64,000 bases of DNA from Oribacterium sp. oral taxon 078 str. F0262 (GTDB lineage: Bacteria > Bacillota > Clostridia > Lachnospirales > Lachnospiraceae), in assembly GCF_000160135.1 (NCBI RefSeq), contig NZ_GG729937.1, positions 28,891 through 92,890 of the forward strand, read 5' to 3'. Of the stretch, positions 44,421 through 54,559 are shown piece by piece (position 1 is the first letter of the stretch; each line of letters opens with the position of its first letter). Position numbers and translations under genes: made by a program. The notes below the pieces were generated by a model. It worked only from the letters and a program-made list of their open reading frames with translations, made no database searches and was not told the DNA's origin.

Positions 44421-47414
44421 ATGAGTGATATTATGATCCCGATTCCCTTTGGGAAGCTGATGAACAGAATGCTTTTGGAATATAAGAAGGAGGGCTCCGT
44501 CTTCGGCGTCCCGCGCTGCTATAAAGCGAAGTCTCCCGCCCCCTTCCATCTCTTTGGCAGGAAGCTGGAGACCCAGATCGGACCGGCGGCCGGCCCCCAC
44601 ACGCAGCTTGCGCAGAATATCGCCGCCTCTTATTACGGCGGAGCGCGCTTCTTTGAGCTGAAGACCGTCCAGAAAATGGACGGCCGGGAGCTCGCCTCCT
44701 GCGTGAAGAAGCCCTGCATCAGCGCGGAGGACGAGTGCTATAACTGCGAGTGGTCCACAGAGCTCGAGGTCCCTCAGGCCTTTGACGAGTATGTAAAGGC
44801 CTGGTTTTTGCTGAAGGTGATGGCGAAGGAGTGGGGACTGGGCGACCCGGATGCCTTCCAGTTCAATATCTCTGTCGGCTATGATCTCGCCGGTATCCAG
44901 ACGCCGAAGGTGGACCGCTTTATCAATGAGATGATGCACGCGGGAGAGACGGAGAGCTTTCAGAGCTGCAGGACCTGGCTCCTCGAGAACCTGGACCGCT
45001 TCGAGCATCTCAAGAGGGAGGACGTCGAGGCGATCCGGGAGGATATCGTAAATTCCGTGACCGTCTCCACCCTGCACGGCTGTCCCCCCGAGGAGATCGA
45101 GGCGATTGCCTCCTATCTGATCACGGAAAAGGGACTGCACACCTTCGTAAAGTGCAATCCCACGCTGCTCGGCTATGAGAAGGCGAGGGAGCTTCTGGAC
45201 AGCATGGGCTACGACTACATTCAATTCACGGACCTCCATTTCCGGGAGGATCTGCAGTATCGGGATGCCGTCCCGATGCTTCGGCGTCTCAAGGCCCTCG
45301 CGGAGTCGAAGCAGCTCAGCTTCGGCGTAAAGATCACGAATACCTTCCCCGTCGATGTGAAGAATCATGAGCTCCCCTCCGAGGAGATGTATATGTCCGG
45401 GAAGTCCCTCTTCCCGCTCTCCCTGTCCGTAGCGAGGATGCTCACGGAGGACTTTGGCGGAGAGCTCCGGATCTCCTACTCCGGAGGCTGTGACTTTTTC
45501 AACATCAAAGAGGTTGCGGAGAGCGGCATCTGGCCCGTGACCATGGCCACCACCCTCTTAAAGACCGGGGGCTACCTCCGCTTCATCCAGATGGCGGAGC
45601 TCCTGGATTCCGAGAAGGCCGTGGAATGGAAGTTCGTCTCCCTCTCCGCCGTCGATGCCATCCTGAAAAAGGCCGTCACGGATCCGCATCTCTTAAAGCC
45701 GATCAAGCCGATCCCGAATCGGAAATCCGAGGACTCCGTCCCCCTCGTCGACTGCTACACCATGCCCTGCCGGAACCGCTGCCCGATCCACCAGGATATC
45801 ACAGGCTACGGAAGGCTCGTGAAGGAGGGGGCCTATCGGGAGGCGCTCGAAGTGATTCTGGATAAGAATCCGCTTCCCTTTATGACGGGAAGGATCTGCA
45901 CCCACAGCTGTCAGACCGCCTGCACGAGGAATCACTACGAAACTGCCGTGCAGATCCGAAACAATAAGCTCATCGCCGCAAGAAACGGCTATGAGGCCGT
46001 GCTTCCGACGCTGAAAAAGGGAGAGGCCTGCGGGAAAAAGGTCGCCGTCATCGGAGCGGGTCCCGCGGGAATCGCCGCAGCCTTCTTCCTCGCGAGGGCC
46101 GGGGCGGAGGTCCATGTCTATGAGGAAAACGAGCGGGCGGGCGGTGTCGTGAGCTATATCATCCCCTCCTTCCGGATCGATGAGAAGGAGATCCAAAAGG
46201 ATGTCGGACTTGCGAAGGCCTGCGGCGCCGTCTTCCACTTCGGGCAGAGGATCGAGGATGTCGGGGCGCTCCGGGAGAAGGAGGGCTTCGACGCCGTAAT
46301 CCTCGCGATCGGCGCGCACCGGGAGATGCCCCTTCCCCTGGAAAAGGGAGAGGCGGAAAACGCGCTCCACTTCCTCCGCCGCTTTAAGGAAGAGGAGGGA
46401 AGGATCCGCATCGGGAAAAATGTCGTGATCGTCGGCGCGGGGAATACCGCGATGGATACCGCGAGGGCGGCGATCCGATGCGAGGGCGTGGAAAAGGTCT
46501 TTCTCGTCTACCGAAGAACCAAGAGATACATGCCGGCGGACCAGGAGGAGCTCGAGGAGGCCATCGAAGACGGCGTCCTCTTCCGGGAGCTGCTCTCCCC
46601 CTTCACACTGGAAAACGGAGTTCTCCGCTGTCATAAAACCGTCCTCTCCGAGATGGAAGAGAGCGGAAGGAGATCCGTGCGGGAGACCGGGGAAGTCGTC
46701 GAGATCCCCTGTGACACTGTCATCGCCTCGATCGGAGAGGGAGTCGACGGCTCCTTCTACGAGAGAAACGGCATCCGCACGGACCAAAAGGGGCGTCCTG
46801 TCCTGGAGCCGGAGAGCAATGAGACCAGCGTAAAGGGGATCTACGCCGCGGGAGACGGCGCGTTCGGCGCCTCCGTCATCGTGAAGGCCATTGCAAACGC
46901 AAAGCTCGCCTCTGAAGCGATCCTGAATCAAAGGATCGGGACGGATCGCCCCTCCCTATCGAGCGCGGAGGAGATCCACGGGAAAAAGGGCATCCTCTCA
47001 GAGGCGCCGGAGGCGGGGAAGGCGGACAGCCGCTGTTTAAGCTGCGACTATATCTGCGAAAACTGCGCCGATGTCTGTCCGAACCGCGCAAATGTCTCGA
47101 TTTCCGTTCCCGGAGAAGAGATGCGCCAGATCATCCATATCGATTCCATGTGCAACGAATGCGGAAACTGCAGGACCTTCTGCCCCTATGACTCCGCTCC
47201 CTATAAGGATAAGTTCACACTCTTTCGGAACGCCTCGGATATGGCGGATTCCACGAATGACGGCTTTTTCTTTCAGGACAGCGAGGGCAATGCGCGCGTC
47301 CGTCTGGGCGGACAGGAGATGGACTACCGGGTCGGAGACAGAAATTCCCGGCTTTTCTACCGGATCGCGGAGCTCGTGGATACGGTCTTTCGCGACTATA
47401 CCTATCTGATCTAA
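44421..47414 (+). CDS. ygfK: YgfK, multi-domain iron-sulfur oxidoreductase (putative selenate reductase subunit)
   Basis: A 997-residue protein in three parts. Residues 1-430 resemble the dihydroorotate/dihydropyrimidine dehydrogenase barrel (IGPAAGPHTQLAQNI, VTVSTLHGCPPEEIE, SYSGGCDFFN). Residues 440-850 are a GltD-like FAD/NADPH module (cysteine cluster CRNRCPIH and CTHSCQTACTRN, then VAVIGAGPAGIAAA and VVIVGAGNTAMDTA). A C-terminal ferredoxin (CDYICENCADVCPNRA and CNECGNCRTFCP) completes it. The selenate-reductase name is historical; in purine degraders it is probably the reductive, ring-modifying flavoenzyme. ATG 44421 follows AAAAGGAG. Confidence 0.95.
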   Translation: MSDIMIPIPFGKLMNRMLLEYKKEGSVFGVPRCYKAKSPAPFHLFGRKLETQIGPAAGPHTQLAQNIAASYYGGARFFELKTVQKMDGRELASCVKKPCISAEDECYNCEWSTELEVPQAFDEYVKAWFLLKVMAKEWGLGDPDAFQFNISVGYDLAGIQTPKVDRFINEMMHAGETESFQSCRTWLLENLDRFEHLKREDVEAIREDIVNSVTVSTLHGCPPEEIEAIASYLITEKGLHTFVKCNPTLLGYEKARELLDSMGYDYIQFTDLHFREDLQYRDAVPMLRRLKALAESKQLSFGVKITNTFPVDVKNHELPSEEMYMSGKSLFPLSLSVARMLTEDFGGELRISYSGGCDFFNIKEVAESGIWPVTMATTLLKTGGYLRFIQMAELLDSEKAVEWKFVSLSAVDAILKKAVTDPHLLKPIKPIPNRKSEDSVPLVDCYTMPCRNRCPIHQDITGYGRLVKEGAYREALEVILDKNPLPFMTGRICTHSCQTACTRNHYETAVQIRNNKLIAARNGYEAVLPTLKKGEACGKKVAVIGAGPAGIAAAFFLARAGAEVHVYEENERAGGVVSYIIPSFRIDEKEIQKDVGLAKACGAVFHFGQRIEDVGALREKEGFDAVILAIGAHREMPLPLEKGEAENALHFLRRFKEEEGRIRIGKNVVIVGAGNTAMDTARAAIRCEGVEKVFLVYRRTKRYMPADQEELEEAIEDGVLFRELLSPFTLENGVLRCHKTVLSEMEESGRRSVRETGEVVEIPCDTVIASIGEGVDGSFYERNGIRTDQKGRPVLEPESNETSVKGIYAAGDGAFGASVIVKAIANAKLASEAILNQRIGTDRPSLSSAEEIHGKKGILSEAPEAGKADSRCLSCDYICENCADVCPNRANVSISVPGEEMRQIIHIDSMCNECGNCRTFCPYDSAPYKDKFTLFRNASDMADSTNDGFFFQDSEGNARVRLGGQEMDYRVGDRNSRLFYRIAELVDTVFRDYTYLI

Positions 47415-47529
47415 AGCTCTCCCCGCAGCCTGGGAGCCGGGGGAAGACTGCCATGGATCCGCTTGTAAACGCCCTCGCCGGGAGGATCGGCGCTGCTGTA
47501 GGAGTATGACGTAAAGAAAGGAGCAGGCT

Positions 47530-48939
47530 ATGATTTTGATAAAAGGCGGCACATTGGTGACAGCGGAGCGAAGCTTCCCCGGCGATCTTTTCCTGTGCGG
47601 CGAGCGGATCGAGAGGATTTTTTCCGAATCGCAGAGAGAGGAGGAGGAGCGCTTTCTCTCCTCTCTTCCCGAAAAGGCGGAGACTCTGGATGCGGGAGGG
47701 AAGCTGATCTTCCCAGGCTTCATCGACGCCCACACCCATTTCGACCTGCATGTAGCCGGAACCGTGACCTGTGACGATTTCGCCTCCGGCACAAGGGCCG
47801 CGCTGAGCGGAGGCACGACGAGCATCGTGGACTTCGGCACGCAGTACAAGGGAGAGACCCTCGAGGAAGGCTTCCATAACTGGCAGAAAAAGGCGGCCGT
47901 CGGCGCATCCTGCGACTACGGCTTCCACATGTCCATCACTGACTGGAACGAGAGGACCAGGGCGGACTGCCAAAGGATGATGGAGGAGGGGCTCAGCACC
48001 TTTAAGCTCTACATGGCCTACGATATCCAGCTAAGCGACGAGACGATCTTTGAGATCCTAGTCCGCCTGCGGGAGCTCGGAGGCATCACCGGTGTGCACT
48101 GCGAGAGCTCCGGCCTCATCGCGGCCCTCCAAAAGGAGCTCGCAAAGGACCCGGAAAAAAGGAGAAGCGTCTCCTCCCACTATCTCTCCCGCCCGGATGA
48201 CGCGGAGGCGGAGGCCATCAACCGCCTGCTCTATCTCGCGGACATGGCCCACGCTCCGGTCATCGATGTTCACCTGACCTGCGAAAAGGGGCTGAATGAG
48301 ATCCGCGCGGCGAGAAGGCGGGGACAGACCGTCTTTGCGGAGACCTGTCCTCAGTATCTCACGCAGACCAGGGAGCTCTATGATCTCCCGGGCTTTGAGG
48401 GCGCAAAATATGTGATTTCACCCCCTCTTCGGGAAAGCTCCGATCAGGAGGCACTCTGGAAGGCGCTCCGCGAGAAGGAGATTCAGACCGTATCCACGGA
48501 CCACTGCGCCTTTACGAGAAAGCAAAAGGAGCTCGGATTGGAGGATTTCCGGAAGATCCCCGGCGGGATGCCGGGCGTGGAGACAAGGGGAGAGCTGATC
48601 TATTCCGAGGGCGTAGCCAAGGGGCGGATCAGCAGGGAGCGAATGTGCGCCGTCCTCTCGGAAAATCCCGCAAGGCTCTACGGCCTCTATCCGAAAAAGG
48701 GAGTGCTCCAGGAGGGGAGCGACGCCGATATCGTGATCCTGAACCCGGAGCGGAGAAAGACGATCAGCATAAAAAATCAGGTCTCAAAATGCGATTACGC
48801 GCCGCTCGAGGGGATGGAGCTCCAGGGTGTCATCGAAGAGGTCTACCTCCGGGGGACGCTCAGCGCGAGAGAGGGGAAGGTCCTCTCTGAGGGGCGCGGC
48901 CAATACCTTAAGAGAAAGCCCTTCGAGCCGGTGCTCTAA
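47530..48939 (+). CDS. hydA: dihydropyrimidinase/hydantoinase family hydrolase
   Basis: A 469-residue cyclic amidohydrolase. The HxH motif is in GFIDAHTHFDLH, the carboxylated metal-bridging Lys in TFKLYMAYD, then VHCESS, IDVHLTCE, and Asp in VSTDHCAF. It opens six- or five-membered cyclic imides such as dihydropyrimidine or hydantoin rings. In this operon it likely hydrolyses a ring derived from urate or xanthine. The ATG at 47530 follows AAAGGAGCAGG. It is 115 bases after ygfK and ends at a strong terminator. Confidence 0.95.
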   Translation: MILIKGGTLVTAERSFPGDLFLCGERIERIFSESQREEEERFLSSLPEKAETLDAGGKLIFPGFIDAHTHFDLHVAGTVTCDDFASGTRAALSGGTTSIVDFGTQYKGETLEEGFHNWQKKAAVGASCDYGFHMSITDWNERTRADCQRMMEEGLSTFKLYMAYDIQLSDETIFEILVRLRELGGITGVHCESSGLIAALQKELAKDPEKRRSVSSHYLSRPDDAEAEAINRLLYLADMAHAPVIDVHLTCEKGLNEIRAARRRGQTVFAETCPQYLTQTRELYDLPGFEGAKYVISPPLRESSDQEALWKALREKEIQTVSTDHCAFTRKQKELGLEDFRKIPGGMPGVETRGELIYSEGVAKGRISRERMCAVLSENPARLYGLYPKKGVLQEGSDADIVILNPERRKTISIKNQVSKCDYAPLEGMELQGVIEEVYLRGTLSAREGKVLSEGRGQYLKRKPFEPVL

Positions 48940-49041
48940 GCCTTGCTGCCCCGCGACGCATCGGACGGCTTCCACGCTAACTGCCCGCTCCGATTTCCCT
49001 GTCCTTTGGGATTTACGCATACACGCTCCCGTCAGGCAGAT

Positions 49042-49077
49042 AAATGCCGGATGCTTTGTAGAGGCATCCGGCATTTT
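49042..49077 (+). terminator. terminator after hydA
   Basis: A perfect 13-bp stem (arm AAATGCCGGATGC, 49042-49054, with 49064-49076), a 9-base loop and a TTTT end. It separates the hydA operon from the convergent yqeB. Confidence 0.9.
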
Positions 49078-49125
49078 AACGAAGCAGGAGATAAGCCATC
49101 GGAACAGGCTCAGAGCTTTTCCCTA

Positions 49126-49962
49126 TCACAAAATGCGCTCACGGCCCGGAGTATGGAAGGGCTCTCCCGCGCTCTCCCCCACTGAAATAAAATGAAGCAG
49201 AGCCTCTAAAACGCCGCCTCCGACTGCGAGCGCCTTGTCGGAGACGGTCTGATAGTCCGCGCTCTCCCCCCTCGGATCGACATCCCCGCATTTCATCCCC
49301 TTGAAGACCGGGATTCCGTCCTGGAGGAGTCCCCGGAGCATACCGGGGATCTCTGTCTTTAAAGGTATACCGTCCACATAGGCGACCGTCTCCCCCTTTG
49401 CAACGAGCTGTCCGATTTCTGCCAAGGAGCGGAATATCCCCTCCGCCGGGGAGCGGAGCACCCTCTCCGCGGAGACTCCCGCGATATTTCCGGGGACTCC
49501 GGTATTTGGGATCGCCGCACCCCGGTAGATCGCCCTTCCGAGTGTGTGTCCCCTCTTCGTCTCTATGACCGCGTGGCAGTCAATCCCCGCGAAGAAGCCG
49601 GGCCCTATTCCCAGTACGATCGGAGCGTCCGTCCGAGAGGTCCCGAGATTCCGCTTTGCGAGGATCGCATCCACGACGGCGTCCGGTCTCAGCGCGCGGA
49701 TGCTCTCCTTCCCGCTGTCTACGAGAACTGCGATTTTCCTCTCCGAGAGAATTTCTCTCACATCCTCTATGCTCTCCGCCCTTTTCGCGCTGATCTCCTC
49801 CACCTTTGCGCTTCCGAGCCTGATCGCCTCGGAAAATGCGACGCTTCGCCGTACCGCGGTCGGAACGGCGAGATCCGACATCACAAGCTCCATCCCCGCC
49901 CGGTAAAGCCGGACCGCGATGCCGCTCGCGATATCCCCTGCCCCTCTGATATAGACAAGCAT
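49126..49962 (-). CDS. yqeB: selenium-dependent molybdenum hydroxylase maturation protein YqeB
   Basis: A 278-residue protein. A Rossmann-like start (YIRGAGDIASGIAVRLYRAGM) resembles XdhC-type cofactor insertion factors, with central ILVDSGKESIRALRPD-like and DAPIVLGIGPGFFAGIDCHAVIET motifs typical of the EF2563/YqeB family. It is thought to help make the labile selenium-containing molybdenum cofactor. The ATG at 49962 follows GGGAGGTAAG; the long in-frame extension to 50085 overlaps the upstream gene and is rejected. Its presence implies that the xanthine dehydrogenases here are selenium-dependent. Confidence 0.93.
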   Translation of the reverse strand: MLVYIRGAGDIASGIAVRLYRAGMELVMSDLAVPTAVRRSVAFSEAIRLGSAKVEEISAKRAESIEDVREILSERKIAVLVDSGKESIRALRPDAVVDAILAKRNLGTSRTDAPIVLGIGPGFFAGIDCHAVIETKRGHTLGRAIYRGAAIPNTGVPGNIAGVSAERVLRSPAEGIFRSLAEIGQLVAKGETVAYVDGIPLKTEIPGMLRGLLQDGIPVFKGMKCGDVDPRGESADYQTVSDKALAVGGGVLEALLHFISVGESAGEPFHTPGRERIL

Positions 49963-50023
49963 CTTACCTCCCTCCCGCCCCGCCTTCTCCCGGAAAAGGG
50001 CCTCTGCATGAAACGCACGGACT

Positions 50024-51253
50024 CTATTTTTTCCGGAACGAGCCGTAGGAATGCCCCGGATGAATCCCGCCCCGGGCGGCCGCAAGCTCGCTCACCGTGA
50101 CAAGCTGGTAGCCTCTCCTTGTGAGCTCCGGAATCAGCAGCTCCGCGGCCTCTGCGCTCTGCGGATAGATGCTGTGCATCAATATAACGTCTCCGTCCTT
50201 CACCTGACTCAGAACCACCTTCACCGTATTTCTGCTGTTCCGGGTCTTCCAGTCCAGCGTATCGATACTCCAGAGGATCGGCGCGTATCCCATCTCCGTC
50301 AATGTGCTCTTGCACTGCCCGCCGGTCGCCCCGTAGGGCGGGCGAACCAGGGTCGGGGCATGTCCGCCCGCCGCGCGGATCGCATCATTGGTCTTTTGAA
50401 TGGAATTCCGAACCGCAGCCGAGGAGAGCTTTGAGAGGTTTTCATGCGCCCAGCTGTGATTTCCAAGCTCACAGCCGTCATCCGCCATTCTCTTTACCAC
50501 CGCGCTGTGACGGGCGACGAGATTTCCCACCATGAAGAAGGTCGCGCGGCCCTTGTTCGCCTCCAAAGAGCTCAGGATCCGGTCCTCATATTTCCCGGGC
50601 CCGTCATCGAAGGTGAGGGCGACCATCGGCCGCTCGGGGTCCACAGCGCTCTGGGCGCTCTGAGCCTGCCCCGCCTCTTCCGCTGTCGGCTGCTCCCCCT
50701 TCTTCACGACAGAGACCCGGATGCCGTCGATATGGGTCCCCACTCCGACCTTCCCCGCCTCCTGTCCGTTCATGACCCAGTCCAGCCACTCTCCGTTCAC
50801 CATGGCCTTCGTGTAGACATCGTAATTCTCCGAGAGCTGTCCGTTCAGCCAGACCTTAAGTCCCTCGAGCGGGACGGCTCCCCCCTCCAGACCGGCGCTC
50901 TGGCCGTTCTCCAGCACTCCGCTCCAGCCCTGTCCGCTTATGTTGACCTGGTATTGAACCGTTCCGCTCATCCCCTCCGGCTGATGCTTCAGCGCGATCC
51001 TAAGCGCGCTCGGAAAGCTGTCCCGGCGGCTCTGGGGCTGATTGTCATTGCTCCAGTCAGACCAGCCCCTCCCGCTGTATTCCAGCGCGTAATAGCACTT
51101 GAGATGATGCTGCTCCGCCTCCTCCGCTCTCCCCCTAAGATCCTGGATTTTCCCTCCCAGGAGGAGGAAGGAAAGCAGCAGCAAACTTAAGCGAAGGAGC
51201 CGAAAAATATATGCCCGCTTCCGAAGCTTCCCCCGATACCCCCACTCTCTCAT
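50024..51253 (-). CDS. polysaccharide deacetylase with ChW repeats
   Basis: A 409-residue surface protein. An N-terminal membrane anchor (about 16-34) precedes two clostridial hydrophobic W (ChW) repeats (GQGWSGVLENGQSAG near 110; NGEWLDWVMNGQEAG near 158) and a C-terminal NodB domain with LTFDDGPGKY (about 213-222), HSWAHENLS, RPPYGA and DVILMHSIYP. It would deacetylate peptidoglycan or another N-acetylated glycan at the cell wall. Its position inside the molybdenum-cofactor gene group looks fortuitous. It lies 61 bases upstream of yqeB on the same strand. Confidence 0.93.
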   Translation of the reverse strand: MREWGYRGKLRKRAYIFRLLRLSLLLLSFLLLGGKIQDLRGRAEEAEQHHLKCYYALEYSGRGWSDWSNDNQPQSRRDSFPSALRIALKHQPEGMSGTVQYQVNISGQGWSGVLENGQSAGLEGGAVPLEGLKVWLNGQLSENYDVYTKAMVNGEWLDWVMNGQEAGKVGVGTHIDGIRVSVVKKGEQPTAEEAGQAQSAQSAVDPERPMVALTFDDGPGKYEDRILSSLEANKGRATFFMVGNLVARHSAVVKRMADDGCELGNHSWAHENLSKLSSAAVRNSIQKTNDAIRAAGGHAPTLVRPPYGATGGQCKSTLTEMGYAPILWSIDTLDWKTRNSRNTVKVVLSQVKDGDVILMHSIYPQSAEAAELLIPELTRRGYQLVTVSELAAARGGIHPGHSYGSFRKK

Positions 51254-51452
51254 ATAAAAGCCTCCTCATCTCTTCCATCCGCTCCCGGCGCTTAAAACGC
51301 CCGGAGCATTTCCCGCCCCAGGGCCGTCTCCGTTTCCATTCCAAAACGTTCCCCGCCCTGAAGCTTTCCTCTTTCCGCAGGGTCTATTATAATGATTCCA
51401 GTCTCAAAAATCCGCCGCCTCGGCAGTGTCTTGCAGAAAGGGCAGCTTCCCA

Positions 51453-52298
51453 ATGAAAACAGAAAACAGACGAAATCCAAGACCTCTCTCCGCCCTTCCG
51501 GAGCTCCTCTCCATCCCGAGCGGCATCTGCTCCGTGATCGGAAGCGGAGGAAAGAGCTCTCTCCTTCTTTCTCTCTCTCTGGAGCTCGCAAAAAGAGGGA
51601 GGGTGATCCTCGGAACCAGCACCCACATCCTGCCCTTTCCCCACTGCCCCCTCGTCCTCTTCTCCTCCTCCGGAATCTCCGTGCGCCCCTCCGCTAAGGC
51701 ACGCATCCTTAAGGACAGCGAAAAGGAAGCCGAGGTTACGGAAATCTCCTCCTGTCTTGAAGCAGCCTTCTCCCTCTCCCCGCTTCCGATCCTCTGCCTC
51801 GGAAGCATGGCGGAATCCGGAAAGCTCTCCCCGCCCCCCGTCCCCTGGAAGGACCTCCTCCCCTACGCGGACTATATCCTGATCGAAGCGGACGGATCCA
51901 AGCGTCTCCCGCTGAAGGCCCACGCCCCCTGGGAGCCGGTCATCCCGGAGGGAAATGCGCGGACGATCGCGGTCATCGGGGGGAGCGGACTGGGGCATCC
52001 CATAAAGGAGGCCGTGCATCGCCCGGAGCTCTTCCTCTCGATCCTCCGGGAAAAGCTCTCCGAAAATCCCTCCGGCTCAGAAGCACTCACAGAAAGAAGT
52101 CCGGTCACGGAGGAGATGGCAGCCCTCGTCCTGGAGAGAGAGGCCCTCTTTGACAAGCTCCTCTTAAACCAGGCGGACAGCCTCTCCGCTTCCTCCCTCT
52201 CCCGCTTCGCCCTGGCTTTCCAGCGTCCCTTCATCGCCGCAAGTCTCCGGGAGAACTACTGCTTTCCCATGCCCCTAGCGGCCGACTGTCAGCCATAG
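51453..52298 (+). CDS. yqeC: selenium cofactor biosynthesis protein YqeC
   Basis: A 281-residue putative P-loop protein. The nucleotide-binding motif is VIGSGGKSSLLLSLS (28-42); GTSTHI, ILIEADGSKRLPLKAHAPWEPVIP and a late family-typical block follow. YqeC co-occurs with YqeB and MocA in genomes with selenium-dependent molybdenum hydroxylases. The start is uncertain: ATG 51453 has AAAGGG about 10 bases upstream, while an in-frame GTG at 51426 would add 9 residues. The 3' end overlaps the convergent mocA by 10 bases. Confidence 0.9.
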   Translation: MKTENRRNPRPLSALPELLSIPSGICSVIGSGGKSSLLLSLSLELAKRGRVILGTSTHILPFPHCPLVLFSSSGISVRPSAKARILKDSEKEAEVTEISSCLEAAFSLSPLPILCLGSMAESGKLSPPPVPWKDLLPYADYILIEADGSKRLPLKAHAPWEPVIPEGNARTIAVIGGSGLGHPIKEAVHRPELFLSILREKLSENPSGSEALTERSPVTEEMAALVLEREALFDKLLLNQADSLSASSLSRFALAFQRPFIAASLRENYCFPMPLAADCQP

Positions 52299-52999
52299 CG
52301 AAGTCTCAGCACCTGCTCGATCCTCCGTATCCCATCCTCCGTATCGACATCCCAGAGCTCAAATTCCCGCTCCGCCTGTACGAGAAGGATCTCCTCCGGC
52401 CGGATCAGCCCGTTTTTCAAAATGACTCCCCCGCCGTGGTCTCCGGTCAGATTCTTGAGCTCCGGAAAATACTTTTTCGGGAAAATAACGGGATTTCCGG
52501 CCTCTCCGTTAAAGCTTAAGCGGGAAACCTTGTCCGGAAAAAGCGAAAAGGAGGAGGCAAGCCGAAGGAGAGAGCGCTCCGAGAGCATGGGCTGATCCCC
52601 GGCCAGAAACATCGCCCCGTCCCAGCGGGACGCCGGACCGGAGGAGAGCGCGTGGCGGATCGTATCGCTTTGCTCCGGATCATTATGCATAATGACCCGG
52701 AAGCAAAAGCGCTCCGCCAGCCTCCGAAGCTCCGGAAAGCGCGTCACGACCAGCGGTATATCGAAGCTCACGCCCCCCCGCTCCCGGGAGGGGGAGAGCC
52801 CGCTCCCCACCGCCTCCGAGTGGGCGCCGCTCCCCGCCTGCGAGAAAAGGAGAGAGGAAAGCGTCTGAAAGATGTAAGCGCTCATGGGCTTTCCCCCGAG
52901 CTCCTCCATGAGCTTATTCCTGCCAAAACGTCTGCTCCAGCCGGAGCACATCAGCACAATCCCCAGGATCGGCTCTCCTTCTCCCATCTTCTCCGCCAT
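52289..52999 (-). CDS. mocA: molybdenum cofactor cytidylyltransferase-like NTP transferase
   Basis: A 236-residue MobA-like nucleotidyltransferase. The start GIVLMCSGWSRRFGRNKLMEELGGKPM is the MocA/YgfJ variant of the pyrophosphorylase motif, with Cys/Ser in place of the usual AAG. LAGDQPML and FNGEAGNPVIFPKKYFPEL are conserved. It would add CMP to molybdopterin for hydroxylase-type enzymes. A low-complexity insert (about 52-75) is extra. The start follows GGAGGG. Confidence 0.9.
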   Translation of the reverse strand: MAEKMGEGEPILGIVLMCSGWSRRFGRNKLMEELGGKPMSAYIFQTLSSLLFSQAGSGAHSEAVGSGLSPSRERGGVSFDIPLVVTRFPELRRLAERFCFRVIMHNDPEQSDTIRHALSSGPASRWDGAMFLAGDQPMLSERSLLRLASSFSLFPDKVSRLSFNGEAGNPVIFPKKYFPELKNLTGDHGGGVILKNGLIRPEEILLVQAEREFELWDVDTEDGIRRIEQVLRLRYG

Positions 53000-53168
53000 G
53001 AGTCCCTCCTCTCCGCCAAAGATCCGCCCCTCTTAAACAAGGCGAAAGCTCAGCCGCCGCTTTCTTCCTCCGGAGCATACTCTCATCCCTTACCGAAAGA
53101 TTCCTGCCGAAATCTTCCGGCAGCGTCGGTAAATGCAGGCCTCCGCGTCAATCCGCCGCGCACCCGGC

Positions 53169-54464
53169 TCATACAGCGCCAAGAGCGATTTCCCTTCCCG
53201 CCACAAACTTTGCCCTGAGCCTCGTCCCCTCTCCTCCCAGATACACAAGCTGCTCCAGTCTCTCCCGGATCCCCTGCTCCCGCACACTCTCCCTCCTCCC
53301 GGAGAGAACAAGGATGTCCGCCTCATAGCCCTCCTCGAAGCTGCCCACATTGCCGAAGAAGCTCCCCCCGCCCTTCGTCGCGAGATAGAAGGCCTCCTCG
53401 AAGCAAAGCGGACGGAGCGTCTCGTCCATGATCCTCCAGCGAAGCTTGGAGACCGCGATCGCATCCGTGAGCGCGCGGAGCATGGAGAGATTGGCCCCTC
53501 CCGCGACATCCGTCCCAAGCCCCACGCGGAGGGAGCGATCAAGATAGCGCCGGATCGGCGCGATGCCGGAGGAGAGATTCGTGTTCGACTGGGGACAGTG
53601 CGCGATATAAGAGCCGCTCTCCGCAAGGAGAGAGAGCTCCTCCTCCGAGGAATAGACGCAGTGCGCCATAACCGCCTTCCCCTCCCCATAGAGAAGTCCC
53701 GGGCGCCGATAGGTCTCTCCATAGCAGCCCGCCCAGGGGCAGAGCTCCTTTACCCAGGCGAGCTCCGAGAGATTCTCGGAGAGATGGGACTGCACGGGAA
53801 GTCCCCGCCGGGCCTTCAGGGTCCCGAGCTCCCGCATGAGCTCATCCGTGCAGCTCGGCGTGAATCGAGGCGTGAGGATCGGAAAGGTCCTCTGAAATCT
53901 CCCCTCCGACTCCGAAAGCCATTCCTCCGTGCTCCTCCGGCTCTCCTCCGTCGTCTCTCTCAGAAAATCCGGGCTGTTCCTGTCCATATTGACCTTCCCG
54001 ACCATGGTGATCAGCCCGCTCTCATCGAGCTTTTCCATGAGGAGAAGCGTCGCGGGCACATGGATCGTCGCAAAAACCAGAGCGCGGGTCGTGACGCTCT
54101 CCCGGAGATCCGAAACGAAATCCGAGTAGGCGCGCTCCGCATAGGAGAGATCCCGGTACTTTGCCTCCTCCGGGAAGGTATTGGTCGAAAGCCAGTCCAG
54201 AAGCTCCAGATCCATCCCGGTCCCCCGGAAGCTGTACTGCGGCGCGTGGATATGGAGATCCGTCATACCCGGAATCAAGATATCCTCCCCATAATCCGTA
54301 AGAGGAAGAGCGGAAAAGCGTTTCGGCAGCTCCCCCTCCGGGAAAATAGCTCCGATCTTTCCGTCCAATACCAGAAGATCCCCCCTCCGCACACAGCGAA
54401 GCTCCGTGCTTTTCACACTATAGCAGATATTTCCTCTCAATACAAAATTCTCTTCCCTCTTCAT
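53169..54464 (-). CDS. guaD: guanine deaminase
   Basis: A 431-residue amidohydrolase. Zinc motifs are TDLHIHAPQYSFRG, SHLSENLSELAWV, AHCVYSSEEE and GLGTDVAGG; the HAPQYSFRGTGMDLELLDWL block is specific for guanine deaminases. It makes xanthine and ammonia from guanine. The ATG at 54464 follows GGAGGAAGAA; the open frame runs 65 codons further but into non-conserved sequence. It feeds xanthine into the purine pathway and lies downstream of a purine permease. Confidence 0.95.
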   Translation of the reverse strand: MKREENFVLRGNICYSVKSTELRCVRRGDLLVLDGKIGAIFPEGELPKRFSALPLTDYGEDILIPGMTDLHIHAPQYSFRGTGMDLELLDWLSTNTFPEEAKYRDLSYAERAYSDFVSDLRESVTTRALVFATIHVPATLLLMEKLDESGLITMVGKVNMDRNSPDFLRETTEESRRSTEEWLSESEGRFQRTFPILTPRFTPSCTDELMRELGTLKARRGLPVQSHLSENLSELAWVKELCPWAGCYGETYRRPGLLYGEGKAVMAHCVYSSEEELSLLAESGSYIAHCPQSNTNLSSGIAPIRRYLDRSLRVGLGTDVAGGANLSMLRALTDAIAVSKLRWRIMDETLRPLCFEEAFYLATKGGGSFFGNVGSFEEGYEADILVLSGRRESVREQGIRERLEQLVYLGGEGTRLRAKFVAGREIALGAV

Positions 54465-54559
54465 TTCTTCCTCCGATTCCCACAGCATGCCCTCAGGCAC
54501 AATGCATCTATCACCTGGCGGGGACAGCTTCCAATGATCTTTACCGTAAAGCCATCCGT